From the NCBI GenBank assembly GCA_004154925.1, contig QJNS01000044.1, forward strand, positions 328,624 to 392,623: DNA of 64,000 nucleotides, in the 5' to 3' direction. Source of the DNA: Monosporascus cannonballus. Taxonomy: Eukaryota > Ascomycota > Sordariomycetes > Xylariales. The notes under the pieces are model-generated. The model was not told the DNA's origin. It saw only the letters and a program-made list of their open reading frames with translations, and did no database searches. Of the stretch, positions 10,261 to 25,600 are shown in pieces (position 1 is the first letter of the stretch; each line of letters starts with the position of its first letter). Both the position numbers and the translations under genes were made by a program.

Positions 10261-11899
10261 AATTTAATAAATATTACGAATATAATAAAAAGTATTATAA
10301 GGATAATTACGCGAATATTAAGATTGGACAGGAAAAATCTGTCCCGGAACTCCTAATCGATAGGGCAGAATATATGCCATATATTATCGACGACGAAAAT
10401 ATTACGATTACGAAAAATTAAAATAGCATGTTTACGGACGAATTACCCGTATATATTATAAAGAATTGAACTTTACAAACCGTACCTAAAATAATAAGAA
10501 CGACAATTAATGGTATCGATATTTTCGATCTATAACTCTACGAAATATTTAATAATTAGCCGAAATAAAAAGCGGGCCCGAAAAAAGCAATACTAGCAAA
10601 AAATATTTTTTGTTATTATTAGTAATATAATTACTAAACGGAAAAAAATTAATTTAACATTTAGTAAAAAGATATTACCAAAAAGTTATTATAAACTTTT
10701 ATTTTTAATAGGCACTTATTAGAAACCCTTAGACAAGAAGGTTATGAAAAATATATTAATTTATATGTAACTTTTAAAATAATAACTAGTATAACGCATA
10801 ATAAGACATAATCAAAATCATAAGAAAACGGTTCATCTAATAGCAAAAAGAATTACTTCAAATTAAAAATAACTAATACATCTCGAAAAAACAATACGCT
10901 GGCAATAACGATAAATACAGCAGCTTAACGTACTAAATACCGAAATATAAATAAGGCTTAATAAATTCGAAAAAAAAAGAAAAAGGTTATTTATAAAAAA
11001 GCCGCAAAATAACAGAAGTTAGAAAAATTAAACAAAACTCTTAAAAGGAGCTTTAAACGTAACGATAAAAGTTATTAATAACTTTATTATTTTAAATATA
11101 CTAATCGAAACGTATTGATATATTATAATAATAAAATTCCAAGTTTTGGGCGGAAATTATAATATATCTAATATAATTAATAAACACAAATTATTATAAA
11201 GATATAAGTTAAAACCTTATATAGCGACGAATGTCGAAAATTAAAAACTCGCCTATAATAAAGCGAAAATTATATGCGAAATTAATTATTTCGAAATTAT
11301 TATTTAAGAACGATATTAAGTAATTAATTTGAATATTATTTCATTCGGAAATTACGATATAATCTTAGAATTACTATGGATACGTTAATACGAAATCTTA
11401 ATTAATAAAAAGTCTAGCTAAGTAAGATTTATCTTATACCTTATTAATAAATAAAAAAATAAATAAAATCATAATATTTGATCGAAAATAACGACAAATG
11501 CGAATATAAGAATACGACAAAAACCTTATTATTTAAAAGATAAAATATAAAAAAAATTGGTATCCAAGAAAAATACGATATATCGTTATTATTATTAAAG
11601 TGAAATTAAAGCAATTAAATAACGATTTAAAATAACAGCCTTAAAAATCAAAAGTTCTAACTAATATATTACCATAATATTATAGATACGAAAAGCTTTT
11701 CAAAAAGGAGCTTAATATAAAATTACCGAAATACAGCGAATAGGATTATAAGATAATCCTTAAAAAAGAATTTTGGACGAAATTTTATCTTAATTATAAC
11801 TTTAGCAAAAACGAATTAAACATTTTTAAAGAATACAGGGAATATCGGTTGTAGAAAAAATAAATTTGATTTTCGATATTATTAGTACAATACCTTATA

Positions 11900-12720
11900 T
11901 TTTTCGTATCGAAACAAAAACGGAAATTTGCATTTTGTACTTAATTATTAATAAATCAATAATATTATTATTAAAGATTTAATATTATTAACTTTAAATG
12001 TAAACATAAGAAATTAATTTTACCGAATTTCATAATTTATAATATTTAACTTTAAAAATATAATTTAATTAAGGTGAAAACAAAATACGAATAAAAAACA
12101 ATTTTAGGACGAAATACGGATTATTTGAATATTTAATTATATTAATAAGATTTACGAACGTAATAATAATCATTTACTAAATAATAAATTATGTATTATA
12201 AAAATACTTCGATATTTTCGTTATTTGTTATTTTAACGATATTCTTATTTTCTTAAAGACGGAAAAAGCATATGTAAAATGCGTTCATAAAGTCCATAAA
12301 GGTTTATGAAACGTAAAGTTATTTTTTAATGCAAAAAAGAATTAGTTTCATATATAAGAAATAAAATATCTAAAATATATTATTACCCCAGATTATATTA
12401 ATATTGACCTTGAAAAAATCACTGCAGTTATAGAATAATAACTCTTAATAACAGTTAAGAAAGCATAGACATTTTTAAGATTCGTTATTTATTATAAAGA
12501 ATCTATTCGAAACTTTAATAAAATAATTATATTTTTAACGAACCTTATAAAAAAAGAAAAAAGTTCAAATAAATACTAGATACGGAAAAAGCGTTTTAAA
12601 ATATTAAGAATGCGATTACTAGGGAACTAGGATTAATTATATACAATCCAAACCGTTTTATTAAGATAAAAGCCGATATTTCGGATTATGCCTTAAATGT
12701 GATACTCGGATAATAAAATA
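11900..12720 (+). pseudogene. X1 reverse transcriptase pseudogene
   Basis: Gypsy-type RT segments in order: FRTKYGLFEYL (from 12103), the active-site box read YFNDILIF near 12229 (family Y-x-DD; one Asp now Asn), FHI*EIKYLKYIITP, then a TFLRFVIYYKESI segment equal to the family FLGFANYYRRFI. Several stops from RIP. Copies DNA from element RNA in the intact family. Confidence 0.82.
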
Positions 12721-13339
12721 ATTAACATAAATTATACCTTATTATATTTTTTATATAAATTAAAAAAAACAAGTTTAATTAAGGTATTTCAGATAAATAA
12801 TATATGGCCATTATCATAATATTTCGAAAATTTAAGTATTTCTTAAATCCAAACTTATATTAGGTTAAGGTTTATACGAGTTATTAAAGTTTTATCCGTT
12901 TTATTATAATCAGAAAACTTATAAAATAATAAGTTCGTTATACCCAAAATTTAACGAATTTCGACTTCGTTATTATCTTTAAAAAGGGTTAAAAATGGTA
13001 AAATAAATGCCTTAAGCAAATAACAAAATTTTAAAAAGAAATTAATTAAAATTAGCTATACGATTTTCGATAATATTACAAAAGGATATTTACGCCCGTA
13101 ATAAATTACGATAATTCGGATAATGCCTTTTAATATAAATCAAAAAATCCAGCAATATAATAACGGTTTCTTAAAAAACTAAAAACCGGTTAATATATAG
13201 ATTTCAAAAAATAATAAAAGGATTTAATATGAAAAATATAGGAATATTAGTTGTAAAAATATCCAAGGATGTACAAAATCTTAAAACAGCTTTAATATAT
13301 ATATTTTCTTTTAAATTAAACATAACAGTATAACAAATT

Positions 13340-13820
13340 TTATAATAATACGACATTTCCGCCCAAACAAAAGCTTAATAATATAAGCCATACGGAAAAT
13401 TACAGCTATTATTAGTTATAAAGCAAACATGCTATTTAATTATATTCGACTTTATTATTAAATTTTTCATATTAAAAAAATTAATTTCAAAAATATATTA
13501 CGATACTGTTTTCGTAACTATCGGTCTATTTACGAAAGTTTCTTATTTTTTACCATATTACAAAAATGCAAATGTTAAATAAATAACATATATGTTTTAA
13601 AAATAAATTTTTAATATATATAGATTATTCATTAAAAATATTTTAAATAAAGAAGTAATATTTATATCTAAATTTTTGTACGGCTTTATAATATAAATTA
13701 GCTTAAATTAAAAAAAATCAATAAATAAATAAAACGAAAACATTAAACGTTGAAAACTTACGTACGATATTGTATTAATTAAAAATAAAAGATTTCAATT
13801 AAGGAATTATTAATGAAATA
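13340..13820 (+). pseudogene. X1 integrase pseudogene
   Basis: The frame reads YGKLQLLLVIK, then IIFDFIIKF, then DTVFVTIGLFTKVSYFLPY, matching the Ty3/Gypsy integrase core (family: YG-LQPLP, IS-DFI-GLP, D-ILVIVDRFTK-A-FIP). The first core Asp is in the DFI segment. The equivalent part of X2 lies beyond Y2 at 51960-52190, confirming that X2 is split. Confidence 0.78.
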
Positions 13821-14952
13821 ATTAAATTTATATTAAAATAATTCTTACATCGGAATAACTTAAATAGTTTCATCAAAAAAATAAAAACGGAATCAAAATT
13901 GGTCCGAAATTAAATAAAAAGGTATTATAATTAGAAAAGGTTAGAGAAATTAACTTTTAAAAAAGGGAAAATAGATTTTTTTAGTTATTAAAAATATTTA
14001 AATAAAATAAGTCAATAAAAAGCTTAATTTCAAATATATCGGTCCATATATAATGGGTAAGAAAATCCCGGAAAATAATTATTAATTAGATATTCTATTA
14101 TAAATTAAATATTATTTACTTTTTTACGTCTTTTAATCGAATTAATAATAAATATAAATGAGATATATATAAAATAAAACGATATAAAAATAAACCAAAA
14201 TGAATAATGAAAAATATCTTCGATATACGAAAATAAGACAAATTTACTTAATATTTAATAAAATAAAAGAAATACCGGGATTCCGAAATTATCTAAAATC
14301 TTACTAAGAATTTTATTAATATTTAACCTTTATTAAAAAAACTTTTACTAATAATAATTGAATTATCCAAAATAATAATATTTTAATTCATAAAATCTAA
14401 GAAAGAAAATCTTTAATTTATCATATTTTAATTAATAACGTTTATCTTGTTTAAAATTTAAAAGTTTAATGGCGAATTCTTACTGTAAATAAATAAAATT
14501 ATTAAAACTATTTAAATTTAAGAAGTACGATTAATAGGTTTCGTATTTTAGGATTAATAATATTAGCGTTAATAACGTATACGAAAAAAATGCGGAAAAA
14601 TTTCGGATAAAGACTTTTTAACTTTTAAATTTTTTTAATATTTTCAATTTTGTAACATAGTAATTAATTATAAAAATAAGGATTTTATTTTATTATATGA
14701 ACGATTTCGATGAACATATTTTTTACAACGAAAAACCCCATTTATTATTTGGTAATTACATTAATTTTCAAAGAAATAGTGAAAATAAGGTATTAAATTA
14801 AAGTTTTCAAATTTAACTAAGTTAATTAAGATAAATTATTATTCGCATTTGCAAAAACCCTATTTAAATATACCGAAAAACATATTAATAAATACGGAAA
14901 AACTTATTAAAAAAAGAAATCTTAAGCTCAAAATTTATAAAAACAAAAATCG

Positions 14953-15228
14953 TATTATAACCTAACGAATTACGATTTTCGGAAACTGTTTGCTACGACC
15001 TAACTACAAATACGGGATAAGGCAAATTACGTAATAAATTACCAACGTATAGGTAATAAGCCAGTAAACCGGATCATTAACATATTAATAGTGAGCCAAT
15101 AAACCGGATTATTAACTTATTAATAATAAATAAATAAGCCAGAATACCATATATACGTTTATTAATTCCATAATTTAAATAATACCAGTTTACAATATAA
15201 TATCATTACTTAAAGCATCTTTAATATT
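14953..15228 (+). repeat. Shared X LTR, left part
   Basis: Begins tattataacc (TGTTATGACC in the left copy). It carries a local duplication of the gccagta-a-ccggat segment seen around 15058-15130. It is cut after 15228 by Y1, and the remainder of the LTR is at 22552-22666. It serves as 3' LTR of X1 and 5' LTR of X2. Confidence 0.85.
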
Positions 15229-15431
15229 TGTAAGATAAGAAATAGCTATAAGCTAAATAAACTAATTTCCAATTAGTCGCAAAACATATTCCAAAAACAT
15301 ATATTGAGTTATTTTTATCTAACGCTATTTATTAACTATAAAAGAATATATTTATATTAGTAAATAAGTCGGTAATTAATCGGCAACTAATCGGCTATTA
15401 GTTCTATCCTTATAAATGTTATATTCTTATA
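15229..15431 (-). repeat. Y1 3' LTR
   Basis: 203 bp starting tgtaagata and ending tattcttata on the plus strand. It matches the LTRs of Y2 (26780-26986) and Y3 (53047-53252). It is the 3' LTR because the element reads on the minus strand. Confidence 0.85.
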
Positions 15432-18400
15432 TTTATTCCCTTTTTAAAGTATTAATATTTAATAATATTATTATTAATTTAATATAACGCGTTTTATATA
15501 TCTAATTACACATATTTGCCAGTAATTTTCCGTTATGTTATATTATAAATAATTGCCGTAATAATTAATACGTATTATATTACGTAATAAATCATTTTCC
15601 GTCTAAGTTTTCTGTCAAAATGCGTTCGTTAAATTTATTTTATTTACTTTTCTTTTTCTTTTTTGCGCCGATATTTTTATTTTTCTTTCCGTATTTATTC
15701 CGTTTAACTTTTCTTTTTTATTCTTATTTCGCCTTTTCCGGTTATTTTACGTATAACTTTTATTAACTGTATTTCTTTCGTAAAAGAATTTATAAAAAAA
15801 ATACCTTAGTATTAATAATAATTAAAATTTCTTTTAACGTTATCCCTTTAATATTAATAATATAATAAATCTTAATTATGTTATAAACGGTAATAATCTA
15901 TATTATATTGATATAATATAACGTTATTTCGATTACTGTACGGTTTAAACTTAAATTCCGGACGCCTTAAATAATATTATAATTAATTATTATTATAAAA
16001 CCTTTCATATATTAAGTAATTATTTTCAATATTATTAATATTATTATTTAGTCTTTATTCAAATTCCGATTATTATTAAAATTACAATTTAAATAATTTT
16101 TTAATTCGGTATCGATAATTAGAAATTAATTAACAAATTTAAAAAATTTCGTAATACGGATATGTAATACGAATATTCTTGTATAATCATAATTAATGAT
16201 TAATTCGACGTCCTTTATATGGCCGAATTTACCCTTTAATATAATTATTATTAAAGAATAATATGTTTTTAATATATCGGAAATCTATTTTCGATCGTTT
16301 ATTATTCTTGCAAAAATCCAATTTTAACGATATTTTTTAAGTTTATAAATTTAAATCCTTTTTATAAATAATACGATTGTTTTCTTATTATTTCGTAATT
16401 AATTTTCGATTAAGCATAATCTTAAAATCTCTTTATAAATAAGGCGATTTTTAAAAGTTATTATATTATTATATTTTTTTGCTTACGACCATTTTCCGCT
16501 CGGTTTTTAACTCTTAATAAAATTCTAATACTTATTAATAACCATAATTAAAAAATCTTTTTATTCGATAAAATTATTTTTAAACTTAAATACATTTAAC
16601 ATTTTAAAAATGGTATGTTATTTCCGATTAATAACAAATTATATTCCGGTTATTTAAGCCTGATTTTTCGTAAAAAATAAAGCATTTTTAAATTCTTTCT
16701 AGATTTTAAGTTTAATAGATTTAATAAATATACCTCCTTTTTATTATTATATATTTTCCGATTCTTTCCCGATATATTTATATTAATTTCTTTAATATGC
16801 TTATTAATAATTAATTCATGCAAAATTTAATAATTAAACGCAAAATGTTATTTTCAAAATAAAATTCTAATGTTCTTTGGTATTATTTATAAGTTTTGGA
16901 TTAATATATAATAATCTAATTATTTGCTAAAAACTTAAAAATAATTATATAATTAAGTAATATTTTAATATTAATATCTTAATTTTATTTAACATTATTC
17001 TTTATAATTTTCATAATTATCAAGGAAATAATTTCCGATTAAATTATTATTACTTTATAATTTTTAAATTGTTTAATTTTTTATATACGTATTTAACTTT
17101 TGTTTCGTAACGATATAATATTTTAAACGCATTTTCGAAATATTTCCGGAATTCTTCTATATTATATTTAATACATTAAACTTTTTATTTAATTAAATAT
17201 TTACGTTTTTTTACGTTATTCTCATAACGGATAATAATTTGTATTATTTATTTTCTTTATTGTTCTATTACGTTCAATAACATTATTGAAAAAGTATCTA
17301 ATTTCCAGTTATATTACGGATTTACTTAAAATATTTAAAATATATGATATATCGGTTAATATCTATTAAAAATTATTTATATGCTTAACATATTGATCTT
17401 TTAATCGTAACTTAAATATAAATATATATACAATTTCTATTTTTAAATTTGAAATACTTGCTCGATAAATTTATTTATAATTTTAATTCGAATTTTATAA
17501 TCGTATAACCTTATTTATAATATCTTTTTAAGCTGCCGCTTTTTTGTTCTAATATTTATATATTATTTGACGAATTATCGTTATTTTCTTTGAAACCTTT
17601 TTTAATTTCTTATACTTATTTTTTTAACTTTATATAAAAAATAGTTTATTATGTTTAATCAATATTTATATAAAATTTAAACGGAAAACGGCCGGTAAAT
17701 ACGTTTCGCGTATTATTATATATAAATCTTATATTTTATAACAACTTTACTTAATAATTTTAATATTTATTAACGGAATTACAAAAATATTATTTTAAAA
17801 CCTAATAAATACGTTTTATCAGCTTATCGGTTTACAGATAATAAATAATTAATATTTACAGCTTTATGTTTTGTTTTTCGTAAATTCCGCCTAAAATTAA
17901 TTCGTTAATAATTTACCTTTACTATTAATAATATTACCTAGCATATCAAATTTATATTTTACCTTATCGTAAAATAATTAAATTAATTTGGTTACGGTTA
18001 ATGTTGTAATTATAAAAATAACTAATTTTAATTTTATAAAAAATTTAATAATAACTAAGATTATATCGTACTTTAACCTGTTTAAAGTCAGGTTTTTTGA
18101 AAGAAATATTTAAATAATAGTAAAGATTATAATTATTTATGTAATTTATAGCGTAACTTTATTATGTTTTAGCAATTTAGATATTATTCAATATATTTTG
18201 GAATATTATGCGGTATATTGTCCTAATAAAAGGATTTAATAATTATTTTTAATATACGAATATATTTTATATATTTCGCTGTGAATTATAATATTATATT
18301 AATTAATTATTTTCATTTAACGGCTTATAATTAAATTACAAATTTATCTTAATAATATAAAATCTTATTGAAATTTAAAAAATTTCTTTTTTTATTCCAA

Positions 18401-19944
18401 TTTAATGTTTAGTTATCCGTATTAACTTTATAATATTTAAATTCTTAATTTATAACTTTCGAACTTAATTATAAAATTATCGAAAACCTTTCAGGTAAAA
18501 TACTGTTTCGTTTTGGGCCAGCCTTTTCGCTAAAATACATAAAATAAATTAATTATAAATAATAACTTTAATATTAATTCTGTTTTCTTAAAAGTTTTTA
18601 TAATGTAATCGTAATACGATAATAACTTACGATTATTATTATAATTTATATTTATACTATAATTTGCAAACAATATATTTGGCAGGTATATAATTTTTAA
18701 ATTCCTTTTTTTTCGATAATATTATATAATTGTATAATAAACAATTTTCGTTTTTGTTACATAAATAATAATTATTTGAATTTCTATTATTTAAAGCTTA
18801 TCTGTAAGGTTTATAACAAACGAATTCTATATTATTTTATAAGGTCTTTTCCCTCTTTATACTATTTTAAATTACGCTATATATTTATAACCGTTTTCCG
18901 TATATTTTTCAGCATATTATTCGTATATCGGAATTTCGTAAATACCACAAAAATTACCTTTTTATATGTGGTTTTTTTGATATGAAATCCGGGCGTTTAA
19001 ATAACTTATTCGCCGGGTTGGCAGCATTCAGTCAATATCATATTTCAAAATTAATTTATGTAAATCGGTAGACTTATTAAATTAACCATTTTTAAAAATA
19101 CGCATTAATACCTTTATTATACTCTTTAACGTTACATAATTAATAAATATTAGAAAATATTTTTCTGAATCCTAAAGGTATTATTTCGAATTTTTCAAAT
19201 TGTTTCTGATTATTATTAATTTTTATTATTATATAATATATTGTTTTTCGGTTAAATCTAAGGTTCAAAACTAATATATAACTGGGCGCCAATACTTTTT
19301 ATATTTTTGTAAAAATATCCTTAATATAGCTTTTATTAAGGCATTTGTTTTAAGATTAATATTTTAACGTTATTTTAATATCGAAAAATAATTATCGACT
19401 AAAAGCATTTTTTATCTTTTAAAACCCCTTTTATACTTTTTTAAATTATCCGAATTTTATCAATTTATTTTTACCTTACGCCCCTTATAAAAACCTAATA
19501 ATAAGTTTTATAATACGTAAATAATAAGCAACAAACTTTTAATAAAAATTGGCAAATCTTAAAAATATATAAATACTATAAATTAAGTTTGGTTTTAGCT
19601 ATATTTCGATAGTATTAACTTATCGACTATCTATTTTTAAGCTGTTGATATTAATTATAAATCTTAAAAATTGTAGCTTTTTTTAATAAATTTGTACTTA
19701 AATATTTTAGCAAATAACTAATATTATAATAACCGTTCGTAAATTAATTAAAAATATTTTCCATATTTTTTAATTTTCGGAATAAATAGGTATATTGTTT
19801 AGATATATTATATATAGATATAATTAATTAATCCAGGTAATAGTTTATATTTATAGGGCTAAAACATAATTAATATATTTATAAAATTAAATAATATAAC
19901 CGTATATTTAAATTACTTATATTATATTCGTAGAACAGGTTTTT

Positions 19945-20140
19945 ATTAATTACCTTTTTTAATTTATTATAATAATTAACATTTTTAAAATTGATTTTCG
20001 AAAACGTTTCAATTAACCTTAAGCAATTTATTACTTTTAAAATTAAAGATAAAAGATATTGATTTTTTAGCGTTACTTAATTTAACCCCTTATAATCGAC
20101 GTATAATTGGAAATTGCCGTCCTTTTTAAGTACGAGTAAT
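19945..20140 (-). pseudogene. Y1 reverse transcriptase fragment
   Basis: On the minus strand the segment reads VLKKDGNFQLYVDYKGLN, the start of the Gypsy RT core (family: V-KKDGSLRLCVDYR-LN), followed by a stop at a former Arg/Gln position and LILKVINCL and FSKINFKN stretches. The same segment is still open in Y3 (57781-57966). The rest of the pol gene lies to its left and is too decayed to trace. Confidence 0.82.
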
Positions 20141-22346
20141 ATTAATACTTTTACATTTATTTTTGAATAACGTATCCGGCTTACTTTTAAGTTTTTTCTA
20201 AATATATTTTTCGAATATTTTCCTTTCGGTTTCCGATTTAAGATATATTACGCTAAACTATGTAGTTTTTCCTGAGATCAAATTTATTATATATTTTGCT
20301 TTAAATTATTAAAATATTTTTCTATTATTTCTTTGTAATATATTGGCTAAGAAATATTTTGGCATATAAAAAAATTAATTATCCCTTATTTTTATTATTT
20401 TCTGAATTCCGCGATTTCTAAATTTTCGGCCAAATTTATTAGATTAACGGTATAAATTTGTTTACCGGAAAACACTAAATTTACGATTTTCCGCCCGTTA
20501 GACTTTTACAATAATCTATATAACCATTAATATATAGCTATATATAATAGGATATTTAATTTATTTATTTTTAGTTGAGATAATAAGAAATTAAATATTT
20601 TCCAATTACAGCGTATTACAAAATAAAGGTACTTAAATTTTCGTTTATATCTGTTATTATTTGGTATATTAATATAATTTCGTAAGCTTTATAACATATA
20701 ATATACGCGCCGTTAACGTCGATAAGGCCCGGAATATTTACTAAATTTAATTAAAGCATAAATCCGTTCGCTAACCTTTATTTATAATATTTATTTGTAT
20801 TCCGGTATCTATATTTATTTATATTGCCATATTTTCTATATTTTTTAATAAGTATTTTTTATAAAAAGCGGTGTTATTTCGACCGTTTTATAATTATTAA
20901 CTGAAATAAATTAAACGTTTATATTTATTCCGGCTTTTCTTTTTAGTTTACATGTAAGGATTAATTTAATTTATCGTTATATATTATAACGTTTTATACG
21001 GCTTTCGGAAGTCGGTTTTCCTATAATAAGAATAACAAAGTTTGCGTATCTTTTTCAAATTTACAATTTATATTTTTATAGTTCAGTTTTCTATAATTAT
21101 ATTATTTTAATAATCCCTTATAAAAATTAAGGATATTAGATTATGCGGATTTATTTCGATCGGAATTACATTAACAATTATTTGCTTTTCGAATATAAAG
21201 AATCCTACAATTCTTATTATTCTTATACGGCGTTTTAATTTGCTTTAGAGAGTTTTGTTTCGAAATCATTAAAATAAGATTATTTATTTTTATCAATGCC
21301 TTTAACGAAAGATTTTTAATTTTCTTTTATTTTTTTTCAGGCATTCTAATAAGGTTTCATCTTATTTATTACGTTATTAACTTATTTTAGTTTAACGTTT
21401 TTCGCTAATAAATTATTTTATAACCTTAATATTAATTTGTAAAAATAATTAAAAATAAGATATTGATTTGTTTAATTATTCTCCGGATTAAAAATATCTA
21501 TAAACTTTATTTTATAAATTAAAGGCCTTTATTTAACGCAAAAATATTACAGCTATTAAAAACTTATTATGGTAATTCTATAAATTATTCTTTATATTTT
21601 CATTAAGGAAATTAAAATTCATATAATTATTCTTCATAAAATTTATAAACATTTTATTTTTAGTTTTTTTTGTACTTAAAGTAATTAAACATAACGCGGT
21701 ACAATCCTTAAGCGTTTGTAATAAAAACATCCATATAACTTATGGCGTGTTAAATATAAATAAAGATATTTTGTCTTATATTTTGAGCTTAAATGTTTAT
21801 AATAACTTTTATTTAATTCTTTTTTAATTATCGTATATTTCAAAAGTGTCGAGTAATTATAACGCGGTATTTATTTATTACCTTTAGGCTTTTGCGATAA
21901 TATCGTAATGAATTTATAAAGTTTTATTCTTTTAATTTATGTTATTATTTGTTATTCGGCCAGTTATCAAAATAATTTCGAATGTTATTTGTTTTATTTA
22001 TAAATTATTTCCAAAATTTGGTTATTATTAACGAGTTTAACTTTTTTTATTCCGAATTCCAGTATATAATTGTTATATTACGTCCGTTTTTCGACCGTTT
22101 AGCTGACGGTTATCGAAACGTATCTTTATTCTATATATAAAATAATTCGAAATCTCGAGGGTTGTAGTTCTTTGCTCGTTAAGGCTCCGTTATAGGTTTT
22201 TTTGTCTGTTCTTATTCCATAATCGATCGTTCGTCAATTAGGCTCTAATTGGCGGTTTTTTCGATTTATAACTTAAGTTTGTTTTGTAATCGACAAATTT
22301 TGTATTTAATAATTATCATATTACTTTTTGTAGTAAAACTAAAAAG

Positions 22347-22551
22347 AATAAGATAATAAATATTTATAAATTAAGTAATGTGATTTTTGATTAATTGTAA
22401 AACATATTTTAAAAAATAAGTATTAACCTGATTTTTATTTGGCGTTTTTTATTAGCTGCTAGATAGTGGATTTATATTAGTAAGTAAGTCGGTAATTCAT
22501 CGATAACTGGCTAGCTATTAATCTTATCCTTATAAAGGCTGTATTTTTATA
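22347..22551 (-). repeat. Y1 5' LTR
   Basis: 205 bp, paired with 15229-15431. It ends tatttttata, equal to TATTCTCACA in the least mutated copy at 60353-60362. TG/CA ends are obscured by RIP but the adjoining target duplication is exact. Confidence 0.85.
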
Positions 22552-22666
22552 ATATTGCGAAACGAAATACTTTATTATATTTATTACTTAATCTTTTTAA
22601 TATTTCTGTTAATATAAACCCGTACAATTAAGATTTAATAATTAATTAAAGCTTTCAGCCGTTATA
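22552..22666 (+). repeat. Shared X LTR, right part
   Basis: Continuation of the LTR cut by Y1; the first five bases are the second copy of ATATT. Ends gttata at 22661-22666, directly before the X2 leader cgttataagc. Confidence 0.85.
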
Positions 22667-25600
22667 CGTTATAAGCTTTTATTTAATAATACTGTGAAAC
22701 TTTAAGCAATATCGCCAACATTATATCTATTAACAAATAGCTCGAACAGCTTATTTATCAAATCTCTAATAACGCGGATAGTAAAATGGAATCCGAAAAA
22801 GAAAACCTTATCTTTTTCGCAAAAAGGTTCTTTAACATTTGGACGGTATAAACGAACGTATTATTTAACTTAAGAAAAATAATAATAGCCTTATAACGTC
22901 TTTTTAAGCCACCTATAAAAGGCTTAAGAAAAAGGAAAGGTTTCCCGAAACTGAAAAACCTTTTTAAACAAACCAAATTATTTAGCTAAACTTTACCAAA
23001 ACTTTAAGGAGAATTCTTAAATTTCCTAAACCAGAACCTTTTCACCGATCCTTAATTAAGCTATAATTATTTTTAACCTATTACCGTACGTATTTCGGGC
23101 ATTTTTCTATTTAATTAATTACGTTTATTATACGGATAAAATTTGCAATCGCATAGTTTACCGGAAATACGGCTATTTAATTCGATTTTATAATAAAGAA
23201 ATAGATTAATTTAATAATTTAAAGTCGAAATTCGGAAATAATATGAATTTATAACAATTACAAATAATTTATATAAATATTAATAAAAGCTTTCGAAATA
23301 ATAAACGAAAAAATAAAAGACGAAATACAAATTTAGTAATTACGATCAAAGGAATTAATATCCAGTTATAATAATACGTTCGTTTGATTAACCTTTAAGC
23401 TAAATTAAGAACAAAAAATATTAATAACTAAGTTTTTCGATAACTTTAAAAAAATATGAAAAAGCTTTTTAACCTTAATCGGCCTAATTATTTATCGGAT
23501 TATATCGTTATACCAATTAAGATCGACGATTAACAATACGCTTAACGTATTAGAAACATTAAAAAACGATAATAAGCCCCGATGTACGGTCGATATTAAC
23601 ATTCTTTAACGCGGTAATACTTTTTATAATACGAAACCAGGGCTCATAAAACTAAAGGTTATTTATAAAAATAACTAGAATTAAACCAAATGCTTTAATT
23701 AGAACAAAATGGAATATAAGGCAATAAAATACAAGGCACCTCAAAAACCCCGTTAAAATAACAAAAAACCAGTACTTAAAAGACAATTCAAAGAAAATTA
23801 AAAAGAATTAAAAATAAACCTATTAATATAATTCGGCCTAAGTACGTACCAGATCTCTTATAGCAAAAAATCTAACAAAGAATACAAAAAGCTAGAAAAC
23901 TAACTTAATAAATATTGCAAGCATAATAAAAAGCATTATAAGAATAATTACACGAATATTAGAATTAGACAAAAAAAGTCTGTCCCGAAACGGTTGATCA
24001 ATGCGGCAAAATACATACTATATATTGTCGACAACGAAAATGTGCCGATTGCGAGGAATAAAAATAACATATTTACGGACAAATTACCTTTATGTATTAT
24101 AAAAGTTTTAACTTTCCAAATTATACCGGAAATAATAAAAACGATAAATAATAATGTCAATATTTTCAATTTAAAACTCTAGAAAATATTTAGCAATTGG
24201 CCGAAATAAAAGGCTGGCTCGAAAGAAAATTAATATTCGTAAAAGAACCCGTCTTATGATTATTAATAATATAACTATCAAACGGAAAAACACTTAATCC
24301 AGGACATAATAGAAAAATAATGTTAAAAAGTTATCATAAATCTTTATTTTTTATTAGCATTTATTACAAACCTTTACAAACAAGCTTTAAAATCATAATT
24401 AATATAACGTACAATAAAATATAATTAAAAACATAAAAAAACAACTGATCTCAGAAATAAAACGATTACAACAAAACTAAAAATAACTAATATAGTTCGA
24501 AAAACAAAACAATACACCGGTAATAACAACAAATATAACAGCTTAAGGGGGTAAATATAAAAATACAAATAAGGTTCATTAATTCGAATAAAAATTAAAA
24601 CAGTTACTGATAAAAAAGCCGCAGAATAACGAAACCCAGAAAGAATAGAAAGAAATTCCAAAAAAAAGTGTTAAACGCAAAGATAAAAGCCGTTAATAAT
24701 TATATTACTTTGAATATACGAAGTAAAACGTATTAATGTACCGCAATTATAAATTGCGGAACTCTGGGCGGAGATTATCTTATACCAAATATAATTAATA
24801 AATTTAAATTGTTATAAAGATATAAATTAGAACTTTACATAACGACGAATGCCGAAAATCAGGTATTCGCTTATAATAACCAAAGAATTATACGCAAAAT
24901 TAATTATTTCGAGATTTTTATTTCAAAACGATATGAAATAATTAATTTCGATATCGTTTTGTTTGAGAATTATAATATGATCTTAGGATTATTATAGATA
25001 CGCTAGTATGAAATTTTAATTAATGAAAAAATTGGCTAGATAAGATTTACCTTATACCTTATTAACGGATAAGAAAAATTAAGATCTTAATATTCGATCG
25101 GAAATGGCGACGAATACAGGTATAAAGATACGACAGAAATCTTATTACCTAAACAAATAAGATATAAGAAAAAATAGGCATTAAAGAAAAATACGACGTA
25201 TCGTTATTATTATTAAAGCGAAATTAAAGCAACTAAATAACGACTTGAAATAATAGCTCCAAAAGTCAAAAAATCTGATTAATACGTTACTATAATACTA
25301 TAAATATAAATAGCTTTTTTATAAAAAAAAGCATAATACGAAATTATTAAAATATAGCGAATAATACTATAAAATAACCCTTAAGGAAAGATCCTCGAAG
25401 GAAATTTATCATATTTATTACTTTAACGGCAATAAATTACGTATTTTTAACGAATACCTGGAAATTTGATTACAGAAAATATGGATTCGACTTTCGAAAT
25501 TACTAGCAAATTATTCGATATTTTTTCTATCAAAAAAACTAGAAATTGCGACTTGTAGTTAATTATCGACAATTAAATAATATGATTATTAAAGATCGAA

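Larger units (their letters stand above)
9017..14952 (+). mobile_element. X1 internal region, Ty3/Gypsy, decayed
   Basis: About 5.9 kb between two X LTRs. The order leader - gag - zinc knuckle - reverse transcriptase - integrase is on the plus strand, as in Ty3/Gypsy elements. It ends with a purine-rich stretch (14930-14950) just before the LTR; in X2 the same spot reads GAAAAAAGGAG, a polypurine tract. Multiple stops in every domain mean the element cannot make its proteins. X2 aligns with it along the whole length once the insertions in X2 are removed. Confidence 0.85.
15229..22551 (-). mobile_element. Y1 Ty3/Gypsy retrotransposon, full length, decayed
   Basis: 7,323 bp with LTRs at 15229-15431 and 22347-22551, flanked by a perfect 5-bp target duplication ATATT (15224-15228 and 22552-22556). 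It is inserted in the shared X LTR: removing it gives ctttaatattgcgaaac, matching ctttaatattgcaaaac in the X1 5' LTR (about 8898). Coding strand is minus: a polypurine tract (AAAAAGGGAATA on the minus strand, near 15435-15448) adjoins the left LTR, and reverse transcriptase is on the minus strand. Heavily RIP-mutated, no intact frame. Confidence 0.92.

Noticed and set aside
22758..22976. 72-codon minus-strand ORF
   Set aside because: Lies on the strand opposite to the X2 gag start, which matches X1 gag codon by codon; it is a shadow.
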